Shown here piece after piece: positions 19,165 through 27,729 of a stretch of DNA of 64,000 nucleotides. The stretch's first letter is position 1. Each line of letters begins with the position of its first letter. The notes below the pieces were generated by a model. That model was not told the origin of the DNA. It saw only the letters and a program-made list of their open reading frames with translations, and ran no database searches. Source of the stretch: Sphingopyxis sp. YR583 (GTDB lineage: Bacteria > Pseudomonadota > Alphaproteobacteria > Sphingomonadales > Sphingomonadaceae); the NCBI RefSeq assembly GCF_900108295.1, contig NZ_FNWK01000001.1:1178001-1242000 (forward strand). Direction: 5' to 3'. The position numbers and the translations under genes were made by a program.

Positions 19165-19463
19165 TGGCGAGCCCGGGCGCCGCAGGGAGCATCCGGCTGG
19201 ACAAGCTGCTGTGGTTCCTGCGCTTCGCCCGTTCGCGCAGCATCGCGCAGGCGATGGTCGAGGCGGGGCATATCAGGCTCGACGGGCGGCGGATCACGCG
19301 CTCGTCGTGCGCGGTGCATGCGGGCGCGACGCTGGTGCTGCCGGTGGGCGAACAGATCGAGGTCATTCGCCTGCTCTCGCTCCCCCTCCGCCGCGGCCCC
19401 GCGCCCGAGGCGCAGGCCTGTTATGTCCGCCTCGACTCGCAGGCACCCGCCGCCTCCAGTTGA
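19164..19463 (+). CDS. S4-domain RNA-binding protein (Hsp15-like)
   Basis: A 99-residue protein whose residues 10 to 70 form an S4 domain (IRLDKLLWFLRFARSRSIA, then GHIRLDGRRIT), as in Hsp15/HslR, which recycles stalled 50S subunits carrying nascent chains. The ATG shares its A with the TGA stop of the helicase gene, so the two are translationally coupled. An RNA helicase and an RNA-binding partner in one transcript suggests a common RNA-processing role, but that is inference. Confidence 0.88.
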   Translation: MASPGAAGSIRLDKLLWFLRFARSRSIAQAMVEAGHIRLDGRRITRSSCAVHAGATLVLPVGEQIEVIRLLSLPLRRGPAPEAQACYVRLDSQAPAASS

Positions 19464-19546
19464 GCTATCGTGCCGACAGGAAAAGCTGTCGCCCGAAACC
19501 CCCGGCTTTTTCGTATCGAGTGAGAGTGATTCGCAACTGTCGCTTT

Positions 19547-19569
19547 GCGTTGACGTGCCGCGTCAACGC
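19547..19569. promoter_or_regulatory. Inverted repeat over a -35-like box upstream of fdxA
   Basis: GCGTTGAC and GTCAACGC form a perfect 8-base inverted repeat with a 7-base spacer. The left arm contains TTGACG, a plausible -35 box, 66 bases before the fdxA start. This looks like an operator overlapping a promoter; no known regulator motif is recognised. Confidence 0.4.
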
Positions 19570-19634
19570 GGAATAGAGGCGTGTCCGATGGATGTCGGAC
19601 GGCAAGGGTGCCGCCGACAAAGGGAGCTGAACCC

Positions 19635-19973
19635 ATGACCTATGTCGTCACCGATGCCTGCGTCCGGTGCAAATATATGGACTGTGTCGAGGTGTGCCCC
19701 GTCGACTGTTTCTATGAGGGCGAGAATATGCTCGTCATCAACCCTAATGAATGCATCGACTGCGGCGTGTGCGAACCCGAATGCCCGGCCGAGGCGATCC
19801 TGCCCGACACCGAGAGCGGCCTTGAGAAATGGCTGGAAGTGAACAGCAAGTTCAGCGCCGAATGGCCGAACATCACGGTCAAGAAGGACACGCCGCCCGA
19901 CGCCGACGAGTTTAAGGGCGTCGAGAACAAGTTCGAGACGCTCTTCTCGCCCGAACCCGGCGAAGGCGACTGA
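19635..19973 (+). CDS. fdxA: Seven-iron ferredoxin FdxA
   Basis: A 112-residue ferredoxin with one 3Fe-4S and one 4Fe-4S cluster, of the Azotobacter FdI/FdxA type. The cluster ligands appear in [17 protein letters not shown] and [12 protein letters not shown], and the C-terminal half is the extension typical of FdxA. It is a cytosolic low-potential electron carrier. The ATG at 19635 follows an AGGGAG ribosome binding site by 8 bases; an in-frame ATG at 19581 would add 18 residues before the conserved MTYVVTDAC start and is unlikely. Confidence 0.95.
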   Translation: MTYVVTDACVRCKYMDCVEVCPVDCFYEGENMLVINPNECIDCGVCEPECPAEAILPDTESGLEKWLEVNSKFSAEWPNITVKKDTPPDADEFKGVENKFETLFSPEPGEGD

Positions 19974-19991
19974 CCGAATTGGGTTACGCCG

Positions 19992-20810
19992 CTATTCGAC
20001 CAGCGGAATGGGCGGCTCGGTCAACCAGTAGGCGGTGGTTGCGGTATCACACCAGAAGCCTTCGAAGAGCTGGCTGAGCCGGATCCCGGCAAGCCCTGCC
20101 TCGGTCCCCAATATCAGCGTGTAAAAGCTGTCCCAATGCACCCAGGCAAGTAGCGACCGGTCGGGCGCAAAAAGGCGCCGCGCACCATAGGCGGGCACGT
20201 CTTCCACGCCGACCCACGGCTTTTTGCCCGCAAGCGCCGACAGGTCGACGAGCCGCTCTTCGTCTCCGAATTCGTCGCCCGCGATGATCTCGCGATGACC
20301 GGCACGCGCGAACATCTGGATCAGCGCGCCTTGCATCACGGGTTCGAACCGGCCTTCGGTCGGCAAAAACAGCGCCTCTCTATCGCAATAGCGGAGCAGC
20401 CGTTCGGTCGACGCAGAATCGGCAAGGTCGTCGCGAAGCCCGTGGATATTCGTCCGAAGCGCGCGGTCGAGTTCGCAGTGATCGGAGAAACCGGCCGCCC
20501 GTGCAACCGCCTGCCACCCGATCGTGCGGCCGAAACGCTTGGCGATCGTGTCGACCGCGTCCGCCTCGATCTCCTTGCCGAGCTTTCGCGCAGCCTTCGC
20601 TTCATCGGCCCACTCGAGCAATTCCGCCCCATCGGGCATCTCGGACCGCAGCAGGGTGAGCGAACCGCTTTCGCATGCACCCGGGTGTAGGCCTTCGACG
20701 GAAAAAAATGGGTGGAGCGCTACGAAGGCGTGCTGAAAAGCACCGCCATACCATGGCAATATGGGCGTATCGTCGGGCGGCCCGAATTTCGTAAGCTCGT
20801 CCTGATCCAT
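19992..20810 (-). CDS. Hypothetical protein, possibly DUF2711-like
   Basis: A 272-residue soluble protein without signal peptide or membrane helix. The N-terminal part (PILPWYGGAFQHAFVALHPF) and the C-terminal Trp/Phe-rich part (FDSFYTLILGTE-like region, LFEGFWCDTATTAYWL) recall the DUF2711 family as I remember it; this is a weak match from memory. A helical segment (about residues 85-130) reads like a fold with evenly spaced Leu/Arg. It converges on fdxA (18-base gap) and is divergent from clpP. I cannot assign a function. Confidence 0.7.
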   Translation of the reverse strand: MDQDELTKFGPPDDTPILPWYGGAFQHAFVALHPFFSVEGLHPGACESGSLTLLRSEMPDGAELLEWADEAKAARKLGKEIEADAVDTIAKRFGRTIGWQAVARAAGFSDHCELDRALRTNIHGLRDDLADSASTERLLRYCDREALFLPTEGRFEPVMQGALIQMFARAGHREIIAGDEFGDEERLVDLSALAGKKPWVGVEDVPAYGARRLFAPDRSLLAWVHWDSFYTLILGTEAGLAGIRLSQLFEGFWCDTATTAYWLTEPPIPLVE

Positions 20811-20890
20811 CGCCCGTTCCTACGCACTATCCGCGCCACTGTCTGCCACACGGCGTCCGAATTCAAACCATAAGCACGCGCGTTTCCCCC

Positions 20891-20920
20891 CTTGAATCCC
20901 TTTCGCCGCGCGACGATGTA
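20891..20920 (+). promoter_or_regulatory. Candidate heat-shock (sigma-32) promoter of clpP
   Basis: CTTGAA at 20891 and CGACGATG about 14 bases further match a sigma-32-type promoter loosely (CTTGAA good, -10 poor). The site is 68 bases before the clpP start, and clpP is a known heat-shock gene in proteobacteria. The assignment rests mainly on the -35 half. Confidence 0.35.
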
Positions 20921-20987
20921 GGTCGCGGAGGGGCAGCCCACCGGATTCTCCGGTGCGGCATCCCGATAACACAAGGACGAAATTCCA

Positions 20988-21638
20988 ATGATCGACCCGC
21001 TCGCAGCCCTTGTTCCCGTCGTCGTCGAGCAGACGAGCCGCGGCGAACGCAGCTTCGACATCTTCTCCCGCCTGCTGCGCGAACGGATCATCTTCGTCAC
21101 CGGCGAGGTCGAGGACAATATGGCCTCGCTGATCACGGCCCAGCTTCTGTTCCTCGAATCGGAAAATCCGAAGAAGGACATCTATATGTACATCAACTCG
21201 CCGGGCGGCGTCGTCACGGCGGGCATGGCGATCCATGACACGATGCAATATATCCGCCCGCGCGTCGGCACGGTGTGCATCGGCCAGGCGGCGTCGATGG
21301 GCAGCTTCCTTCTCGCCGCCGGTGAGCCCGGCATGCGCGTCGCGCTGACCAACGCCCGCGTCATGGTCCACCAGCCGTCGGGCGGTGCACGCGGCATGGC
21401 GTCGGATATCGAGATCCAGGCCAAGGAAATCCTGCGCATCCGCAAGCGGATGAACGATCTCTATGTGAAATATACGGGCAAGTCGCTGAAAGAGATCGAA
21501 AAGGCGATGGACCGCGACACGTTCCTCGAGGCCGACGAAGCGCAGGCCTTCGGCCTTGTCGACCATGTGTACGACCGCCGCCCGGGCCTGCCCGGCGACG
21601 ACGCGCCGAAGGATGTGAGCGAAGGTCCGACGCCCTGA
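20988..21638 (+). CDS. clpP: ATP-dependent Clp protease proteolytic subunit
   Basis: Serine peptidase that forms the tetradecameric chamber fed by ClpX or ClpA. The 216-residue product has the catalytic Ser103 in [11 protein letters not shown], His128 in VMVHQPSGG, and the third residue of the triad, an Asp at about 177. The N-terminal [20 protein letters not shown] is the usual pro-sequence and axial loop. clpX follows after 189 bases with its own leader. Confidence 0.97.
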   Translation: MIDPLAALVPVVVEQTSRGERSFDIFSRLLRERIIFVTGEVEDNMASLITAQLLFLESENPKKDIYMYINSPGGVVTAGMAIHDTMQYIRPRVGTVCIGQAASMGSFLLAAGEPGMRVALTNARVMVHQPSGGARGMASDIEIQAKEILRIRKRMNDLYVKYTGKSLKEIEKAMDRDTFLEADEAQAFGLVDHVYDRRPGLPGDDAPKDVSEGPTP

Positions 21639-21703
21639 CCCGATCATATCGCGGCGCCGGCCTGCCGACGAAAGTTGCCGGTAACCGCGTTTCTTGACGT
21701 CCG

Positions 21704-21772
21704 CTTGGCATCTTGGTGCCAAGCTGGACATTGAACCGATGTCACCCAATTGCCATATTGTAATTGGGTGAC
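21704..21772. promoter_or_regulatory. Two inverted repeats in the clpP-clpX spacer
   Basis: CTTGGCA/TGCCAAG (21704-21723) and GTCACCCAATT/AATTGGGTGAC (21741-21772) are both perfect, the second with an 11-base arm and a 10-base loop. Neither is followed by a T-run, so they are not ordinary terminators. A TTGACG box precedes them at 21694. They could be operators or leader hairpins controlling clpX separately from clpP. Confidence 0.5.
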
Positions 21773-21827
21773 CGGGGGCTAGGATAAGAGAGGCGACGCC
21801 CCTTTTGGGCCCGCCATGGGAATGTTT

Positions 21828-23099
21828 ATGACGAAATTGAGTGGCTCGGACAGCAAGAGCACCCTTTACTGCTCCTTCTGCGGCAAGTCGCAGCACGAAG
21901 TCCGCAAGCTGATTGCCGGTCCGACCGTGTTCATCTGCGACGAATGTGTCGAGCTGTGCAACGATATCATCCGCGAAGAAATCAAGGGCGGGATCGCCGC
22001 ACGCAAGGACGGCGCGGTGCCGACGCCGCTGGAAATCTGCCAGCATCTCGATTCCTATGTGATCGGCCAGAACACCGCCAAGCGCGTGCTGTCGGTCGCG
22101 GTCCACAACCATTACAAGCGCCTCGCGAACAGCGGCCGCGGCGACGATGTCGAACTGGCGAAGTCGAACATCCTGCTCGTCGGCCCGACCGGCAGCGGCA
22201 AGACCCTGCTCGCGCAGACGCTCGCACGCTTCCTCGACGTGCCCTTCACCATGGCCGACGCGACGACGCTGACCGAAGCCGGCTATGTCGGCGAGGATGT
22301 CGAGAATATCATCCTGAAGCTGTTGCAGGCCAGCGACTATAATGTCGAAAAGGCGCAGCGCGGCATCGTCTATATCGACGAGATCGATAAAATCTCGCGC
22401 AAGGCCGAAAACCCGTCGATCACCCGCGACGTGTCGGGCGAAGGCGTGCAGCAGGCGCTGCTCAAGCTGATGGAAGGCACGACCGCGAGCGTTCCGCCGC
22501 AGGGCGGCCGCAAGCATCCGCAGCAGGAATTCCTGCAGGTCGACACGACGAACATCCTGTTCATCGCGGGCGGCGCGTTCAGCGGGCTCGAAAAGATCAT
22601 CGGCGACCGTCTGCAGGGCAAGTCGATCGGTTTCGGCGCGCATGTCGCCGGCCCCGACGAACGCCGCCAAGGCGAAGTGCTGAAGAATATCGAACCCGAA
22701 GATCTGCTGAAATTCGGCCTGATCCCCGAATTCGTCGGCCGTCTGCCGGTCATCGCGACGCTCGAGGATCTCGACATCGACGCGCTGGTCAAGATTCTCG
22801 GCGAGCCCAAGAATGCGCTGGTCAAGCAGTATAAGAAGCTGTTCGACCTGGAGGAGGTCGCTCTGACCTTCACCGACGATGCGCTGGTCGCGGTCGCCAA
22901 GAAGGCGATCGAACGCAAGACCGGCGCACGCGGCCTCCGCTCGATCGTCGAGGCGATCCTGCTCGACACGATGTTCGACCTGCCCGACCTGACCGACGTG
23001 GTCGAGATCGTCGTCGACAAGGATGTCGTCGAGGGCCGCAAGGATCCGGTCCGTGTTTATGCCGACAAGGCGAAGGAAGCCGCGGGCGACGCCGCCTGA
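21828..23099 (+). CDS. clpX: ATP-dependent Clp protease ATP-binding subunit ClpX
   Basis: AAA+ unfoldase that delivers substrates to ClpP. The 423-residue product has the N-terminal zinc-binding domain with four Cys (YCSFCGKS and [10 protein letters not shown]), Walker [13 protein letters not shown], the pore loop GYVGED, Walker [11 protein letters not shown], and the IGF-type ClpP-docking loop region near [10 protein letters not shown] chose the ATG at 21828 because it gives the canonical MTKLSG start. ATGs at 21816 and 21822 lie in the same frame and add four and two residues. A strong terminator follows. Confidence 0.97.
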   Translation: MTKLSGSDSKSTLYCSFCGKSQHEVRKLIAGPTVFICDECVELCNDIIREEIKGGIAARKDGAVPTPLEICQHLDSYVIGQNTAKRVLSVAVHNHYKRLANSGRGDDVELAKSNILLVGPTGSGKTLLAQTLARFLDVPFTMADATTLTEAGYVGEDVENIILKLLQASDYNVEKAQRGIVYIDEIDKISRKAENPSITRDVSGEGVQQALLKLMEGTTASVPPQGGRKHPQQEFLQVDTTNILFIAGGAFSGLEKIIGDRLQGKSIGFGAHVAGPDERRQGEVLKNIEPEDLLKFGLIPEFVGRLPVIATLEDLDIDALVKILGEPKNALVKQYKKLFDLEEVALTFTDDALVAVAKKAIERKTGARGLRSIVEAILLDTMFDLPDLTDVVEIVVDKDVVEGRKDPVRVYADKAKEAAGDAA

Positions 23100-23108
23100 G
23101 TCGCACAT

Positions 23109-23133
23109 GGGGCGCCCCGCGGGGCGCCCTTTT
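23109..23133 (+). terminator. Rho-independent terminator of clpX
   Basis: GGGGCGCCCC, GC loop, GGGGCGCCC, then TTTT, ten bases after the clpX stop. Because the arms are self-complementary, alternative foldings are possible, but the overall shape is a strong terminator. Confidence 0.85.
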
Positions 23134-23258
23134 ATGTTGCATTGCAGCAACAGTTTTCAGAAAAAATGCATTAGCGCCTGTGGATAAAACCGCGCGCGCG
23201 ACGCAAATTCGCGTTTTTTCCATTTCTTTGGATACGGCGCGGCCCTCGCGGCTTGCAC

Positions 23259-23288
23259 TGTCACATTTGCTGTCACAATCGTGCCACA
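23259..23288 (+). promoter_or_regulatory. Tandem TGTCACA-type repeats upstream of the Oar-like receptor
   Basis: TGTCACA at 23259, TGTCACA at 23271 and TGCCACA at 23282 are spaced 12 and 11 bases apart, about one helical turn, 82 bases before the receptor start. This arrangement is typical of a response-regulator or other cooperative activator site. The cognate regulator is unknown. Confidence 0.5.
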
Positions 23289-23369
23289 TGCGGGCTTCAG
23301 GGGCGCTCGCAGGTCAGGCGCGCCCCGTTAGCGCGCCTGCCAACTACTGCACCAAGGGGACATCCTGAC

Positions 23370-26300
23370 ATGAAACTTCGTTATTCGATCGCCGCTAGCC
23401 TGATGGCTATCAGCGTCGCCACCATCGTGGCGGCGCCGGCGCAGGCACAGCAAATCACCACCGGCATCCAGGGTCAGGTCAACGACGACAACGGCGCACC
23501 GATCAGCGGCGCGACGGTCGTCATCACCGACACCCGCACCGGCGCCGCACGCACCATCACCACCGGTGCAGACGGACGCTTTGCTGCCTCGGGCCTGGTT
23601 ACGGGCGGCCCCTACAGCGTGTCGGCCAACGCAGGTGACTATGAAGGCCAGTCGCTCAGCGACGTTTACACGACTTTGCAGGGCAACACCTCGCTCACCT
23701 TCGCGCTGGCATCGGGCGGCGGCGAAATCGTCGTTACGGGCTCGCGCGTTCGCGTAACCCAGCTGGCAGTCGGGCCGGGCACCAGCTTCGCCGCCGAAGT
23801 GCTGGAAAATGCACCGAGCTTCAACCGCGACATCCGCGACATCATCCGCCTCGACCCGCGCGTCAGCCTCGACCGCGACGATGGTGGTTCGGGCGTCGAT
23901 CGCATTTCGTGCCTTGGCGCCAACGACCGCGGTAACGCCTTCACGGTGGACGGCATCAGCCAGGGCGACGTTTACGGCCTGAACGACACCGGCTTCTCGT
24001 CGCGCAGCTCGACGCCGCTGCCCTATGACGCGGTCCGCGAAACGCAGGTCCAGTTTGCGCCCTTCGACGTCGACTATGGCCAGTTCACGGGTTGCGCAGT
24101 CAATGTCGTGACCAAGTCGGGTACCAACGACTATCGCTTTGGCGGCTTCTTCGAATATTCGGACAACGGCATGCGCGGCGACAGCGTCCGCGGCGTCGCC
24201 GTGGCGCCGATCAAGCCCGACAAGCGCTGGGGCGCCTGGCTGGGCGCGCCGATCATCAAGGATCGCCTGTTCATTTTCGGTGCCTATGAGCATCAGGAAG
24301 CCGGCCAGTCGCAGGACGACGGTCCGTCGGGTGCAGGCTATGCCAACTCGCAGGCCGGCATCTCGCTGACCCAGTTCAACGAGATTTCGCAGGTTCTGCG
24401 CGACGTCTACAAGGTCGATACTGGCCCGCTGGTGACCAACCGCCCTTACACGAACGACCGCTATTTCGTTCGTGCCGACTTGCAGATCAACGACCAGCAT
24501 CGCCTTGAAGCGACCTATCAGCGGCTCGAAGAGTCGGTGATCCGCCCCGACGACCTGTTCACCGGCAACTCGCCGCAGGCGGTCGGCCGCAACACCTTCT
24601 ACAACAGCGGCACCAAGTCGAATTACTATTCGGGTCGCCTCTATTCGCAGTGGACCGACAGCTTCTCGACCGAATTGCGCTATTCGCGTTCGGAAGTTCG
24701 GGATCTTCAGGATCCGGTCGGCGGCGGCGAAGCCCAATCGGCGAACCCGATTCCGCGCATCATCGTCGGCATCAACAACGCGGTGGGTGCCCCCGGCAGC
24801 AACGGATCGGGTATCAACGGCGCCGTCCTCGCCGGACCCGGTACGTCGCGCTCGGCCAACGATCTGCGGACGAACATCGACCAGTATCGCGCCGTCGCCA
24901 AGCTGGAGCGTGGCGCTCACACGCTGAAGGTTGGCGCCGAACTCAACCGCGCCGATCTGTTCAACCTGTTTGTCCAGAACGCGACCGGTACGCTGGTATT
25001 CAGCAGCATCGCCGACCTGCGCGCAGGCCTGCTGTCGCCGGGTACCGGCAACAACCAGACGTCGACGACGCCGGCCAACGTCGTCAGCGGCGCAACCGAA
25101 GGCGCGTTCGGTAACGTCACGGCAACGGGCGACATCAATAGCGCCGCCGCGCAGTTCACCCGCAACCTCTACTCGGTCTTTGCGCAGGACGAATGGCAGA
25201 TCAACGACGCGCTCAGCGCCGTCGCCGGCGTCCGCGTCGACTGGTATGACGGTGGTCGCCCGGACTATAATCCGGTCTTCCAGCAGCGCTACGGTATCAC
25301 CAATGCGACCGGCTTCAGCAATCTGGCCCCGATCGTGATGCCGCGCCTCGCGCTGACATACGACATGAACGACTTTGCCGTATTCAGCCGCGCACAGCTT
25401 CGCGGCGGCGTCGGCATCTTCTCGGGCGGCGATCCGCTCGTCTGGTTCGGCAACGCCTTCCAGAATGACGGCAGCGCCTTTGCGCTGGGTTCGACCCAGG
25501 CGGCCGGCTGCCCCACCGGGCAGATCAGCGTCCTGACCAATGGTCAGTTCACGGGCGTTCCGACCTGCTTCCAGCAAGCTGCTTCGGCTTCGGCTGCGCG
25601 CGGCCAGGGCTTCACGCAGTCGATCGATCCCGACATCAAGATCCCGTCGGTGTTTCGTGCCAACATCGGCTTCTCGTCGGAACTGAACTTCGCCCCCAGC
25701 GGGTTCTTCAGCGGCTGGAACCTGAACCTCGACTATATCTACAGCAAATATCGTGACGCCTACACGATCGTCGATCTCAGCCAGGTTCCCGACATTCGTC
25801 GCGGCCTGAACGGCTTCGCGATCGATGGTCGTCCGGTCTATGCGACGATCGATCCGCTGAACGCGGGTTGCACCGCCCAGCTGACCGGCATCACCCCGAC
25901 CCCGGTTTACACAGGCGTCAATGCGGCCTGCTATACCACGGCGCGCGAAGACGAACTGATGCTGACCAATGGCGGCAGCTTCCGCAGCCACTCGGCTTCG
26001 TTCATGCTGTCGAAGAATTTCGACGGCGGCATCTTCACCGACGGCGGTTCGGCATATTTCAGCCTCGGCTATGCCTTCTCGGATTCGCAAGATCGTCGCA
26101 ACATGTACAATTCGACCGCTGGGTCGAATTATGACCAGACCGCTGCGTTCGACCGTCAGAACCCGGCCGCTTCGCGTGGCTTCTTCAACAGCCGTCACAA
26201 CATCACGCTGTCGACGTCGTTCGAGGAAACCTTCTTCGGCGATCTCGGTACGCGCTTCGGCTTCACCGCCGTTGCCCGGTCGGGCCGTCCGTACAGCCTG

Positions 26301-26819
26301 ACCTTCACGGGTACGGGTGTGTTCGGCGACAGCGCCTCCGGTGCGGATAACGCGCTCGCCTATATCCCGACGGGTGCGAACGATCCGAACGTTTCGAGCC
26401 TGTCGACCCCGGGAGTTGCCCAGACCATCGCCGATTTCGCGAGCAACCTCGGTTGCGCCAAGAAATATATGGGCCGCACGATCGATCGTAACACCTGCTC
26501 GAACGACTGGTATTTCGACGTCGATCTGTCCTTCTCGCAAGAGCTGCCCGGACCGGGCAACCTCTTCGGCAAGAAGGACAAGATCAAGCTCTACGCGACA
26601 ATGGACAACTTCCTGAACTTCCTCGACCAGGATTGGAACGTCCAGCGCCGCCGCGATTTTGCGGGTCGTCAGGACATCGCCAACGTCAGCGGCGTCGATG
26701 CACAGGGCAAGTATATCTTCACCAACGCCGCAGGTATCGCGACCTTCGACGCCGACAATCTGGTCAACGTCAGCTCGTCGGTATGGCGCCTGAAGGTTGG
26801 CGTGTCTTACGAGTTCTAA
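23370..26819 (+). CDS. Oar-like TonB-dependent outer-membrane receptor
   Basis: An 1149-residue outer-membrane protein. A signal peptide (residues 1-26, cleavage after QAQ/AQA) precedes a carboxypeptidase-regulatory-like beta-sandwich (about 30-110, GQVNDDNGAPISGATVVITD). Next come a plug domain (about 120-240) and a long barrel that ends in Phe (GVSYEF), as expected for Bam-dependent insertion. This is the layout of OmpA-related Oar receptors in myxobacteria, xanthomonads and sphingomonads, thought to import large or complex substrates. The ATG at 23370 has an AAGGGGA ribosome binding site; the open frame upstream has no signal peptide. It is monocistronic, with direct repeats upstream and its own terminator. 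The substrate is unknown. Confidence 0.92.
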   Translation: MKLRYSIAASLMAISVATIVAAPAQAQQITTGIQGQVNDDNGAPISGATVVITDTRTGAARTITTGADGRFAASGLVTGGPYSVSANAGDYEGQSLSDVYTTLQGNTSLTFALASGGGEIVVTGSRVRVTQLAVGPGTSFAAEVLENAPSFNRDIRDIIRLDPRVSLDRDDGGSGVDRISCLGANDRGNAFTVDGISQGDVYGLNDTGFSSRSSTPLPYDAVRETQVQFAPFDVDYGQFTGCAVNVVTKSGTNDYRFGGFFEYSDNGMRGDSVRGVAVAPIKPDKRWGAWLGAPIIKDRLFIFGAYEHQEAGQSQDDGPSGAGYANSQAGISLTQFNEISQVLRDVYKVDTGPLVTNRPYTNDRYFVRADLQINDQHRLEATYQRLEESVIRPDDLFTGNSPQAVGRNTFYNSGTKSNYYSGRLYSQWTDSFSTELRYSRSEVRDLQDPVGGGEAQSANPIPRIIVGINNAVGAPGSNGSGINGAVLAGPGTSRSANDLRTNIDQYRAVAKLERGAHTLKVGAELNRADLFNLFVQNATGTLVFSSIADLRAGLLSPGTGNNQTSTTPANVVSGATEGAFGNVTATGDINSAAAQFTRNLYSVFAQDEWQINDALSAVAGVRVDWYDGGRPDYNPVFQQRYGITNATGFSNLAPIVMPRLALTYDMNDFAVFSRAQLRGGVGIFSGGDPLVWFGNAFQNDGSAFALGSTQAAGCPTGQISVLTNGQFTGVPTCFQQAASASAARGQGFTQSIDPDIKIPSVFRANIGFSSELNFAPSGFFSGWNLNLDYIYSKYRDAYTIVDLSQVPDIRRGLNGFAIDGRPVYATIDPLNAGCTAQLTGITPTPVYTGVNAACYTTAREDELMLTNGGSFRSHSASFMLSKNFDGGIFTDGGSAYFSLGYAFSDSQDRRNMYNSTAGSNYDQTAAFDRQNPAASRGFFNSRHNITLSTSFEETFFGDLGTRFGFTAVARSGRPYSLTFTGTGVFGDSASGADNALAYIPTGANDPNVSSLSTPGVAQTIADFASNLGCAKKYMGRTIDRNTCSNDWYFDVDLSFSQELPGPGNLFGKKDKIKLYATMDNFLNFLDQDWNVQRRRDFAGRQDIANVSGVDAQGKYIFTNAAGIATFDADNLVNVSSSVWRLKVGVSYEF

Positions 26820-26843
26820 TCTCGACAGAGACGCAAGGAATTA

Positions 26844-26873
26844 GGGCGCGGGAGGCAACTCCCGCGCCCTTTT
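26844..26873 (+). terminator. Rho-independent terminator of the Oar-like receptor gene
   Basis: A perfect stem GGGCGCGGGAG with loop GCAA and CTCCCGCGCCC, then TTTTCTTT, 25 bases after the stop. Confidence 0.92.
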
Positions 26874-26919
26874 CTTTGCCTGAAATGAAAGCGGCGACGG
26901 GCGCGCCGCTAGCGAAAGC

Positions 26920-27330
26920 TCAGCCTGCGGCGATCCGGCGCGCGGTGTCCTGCACCAGCGCGATCATGTTCGGGACGCCCTGCGTGCGGTTCGACGACAA
27001 TTGGCGCGTGAGGTCGAAGGGCGCGAGCGCCGCCGCGACGTCCATCGCGGCCACCTCGCCAGCGGCCTTGTCCTGCACCGCGGTCAGCACCAGCGCGACG
27101 ATGCCCTTGGTGATCGCGGCGTTGCTGTCGGCAAGGAAATGGAGCCGGCCATCATCCTGCGGCACCGGATAGACCCAGACGCTCGCCGAGCATCCGCGGA
27201 CCAGCGTCGCGTCGGTCTTGAGCGCGTCGGGCATCGGCTCGAGCGCGCGGCCGAGCTCGATCAGCAGGCGATAGCGATCGTCGCCGTCGAGAAAGTCATA
27301 TTCTTCGAAGATATCGTCGAGACTGCGCAT
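26920..27330 (-). CDS. sufE: SufE family sulfur acceptor protein
   Basis: SufE accepts sulfane sulfur from the cysteine desulfurase SufS for Fe-S cluster assembly. The 136-residue protein has the acceptor Cys47 in LVRGCSASVWVYP and the C-terminal LSSNRTQGVPNMIALV helix typical of the family. The ATG at 27330 gives the canonical MRSLDDIFEEYDFL start. No other suf gene is adjacent. It lies downstream of the psp gene run on the same strand, separated by a perfect 24-base-pair inverted repeat. Confidence 0.93.
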   Translation of the reverse strand: MRSLDDIFEEYDFLDGDDRYRLLIELGRALEPMPDALKTDATLVRGCSASVWVYPVPQDDGRLHFLADSNAAITKGIVALVLTAVQDKAAGEVAAMDVAAALAPFDLTRQLSSNRTQGVPNMIALVQDTARRIAAG

Positions 27331-27382
27331 GGCGGCGCCCCTCGCACAGAAGCACGCAAGTTGGAAGGCCCCGAAACGACAT

Positions 27383-27438
27383 CGGCCCGCTCCCCTGTCA
27401 GCCGCCGGACGGATGGCGGCTGACAGGGGAGCGGGCCG
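27383..27438. repeat. Perfect 24-bp inverted repeat between the psp run and sufE
   Basis: Left arm 27383-27406, loop of 8 bases, right arm 27415-27438, all 24 positions paired. In RNA it would be a very stable hairpin. No T-run follows on either strand, so it is not a canonical terminator; it may stabilise the 3-prime end of the psp transcript or be a repeated extragenic element. Confidence 0.9.
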
Positions 27439-27460
27439 GTGCCGCGCATGTCGGGAGTGA

Positions 27461-27706
27461 TTAGAGGTCGACCCCCGCCGCGATCGCTTCGAGCTTGCGC
27501 AGCCGTTCCTTGAGGTCTGCGATCTCGATCCGCGAACCGGCGTGCGGGACCGCGGCATCCTGTGCCAGCGGCAGGTGGCCCGCCGCAAGCTCTTCGCGCT
27601 TGAGCTGGATCCAGTCGCGCCAGCCGCGCAGGGCGACGAGGCTGACGATGCTGAGCGCGCTGAGCGCGACGGCCGCGGCGGTGAAGTCGGGGGTGATGAA
27701 AGCCAT
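27461..27706 (-). CDS. Small membrane coiled-coil protein, last of the psp run
   Basis: An 81-residue protein with one N-terminal membrane helix (about residues 9-27) and a C-terminal coiled coil (ADLKERLRKLEAIAAG). It is the shortest and most divergent member of the tandem set downstream of pspC: the KLEAIA core is there but the EI-x-x-LR end is missing. Its start is preceded by an AAGGAGCAA-type ribosome binding site, and it lies 23 bases after the neighbouring gene. Probably an accessory PspB-like membrane protein; function inferred from context only. Confidence 0.75.
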   Translation of the reverse strand: MAFITPDFTAAAVALSALSIVSLVALRGWRDWIQLKREELAAGHLPLAQDAAVPHAGSRIEIADLKERLRKLEAIAAGVDL

Positions 27707-27729
27707 GAGCGTTGCTCCTTTTCGGGCGT

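Noticed and set aside
23328..26540. Long antisense frame under the Oar-like receptor
   Set aside because: Arises from high third-position GC on the opposite strand; no domain, start site or ribosome binding site.
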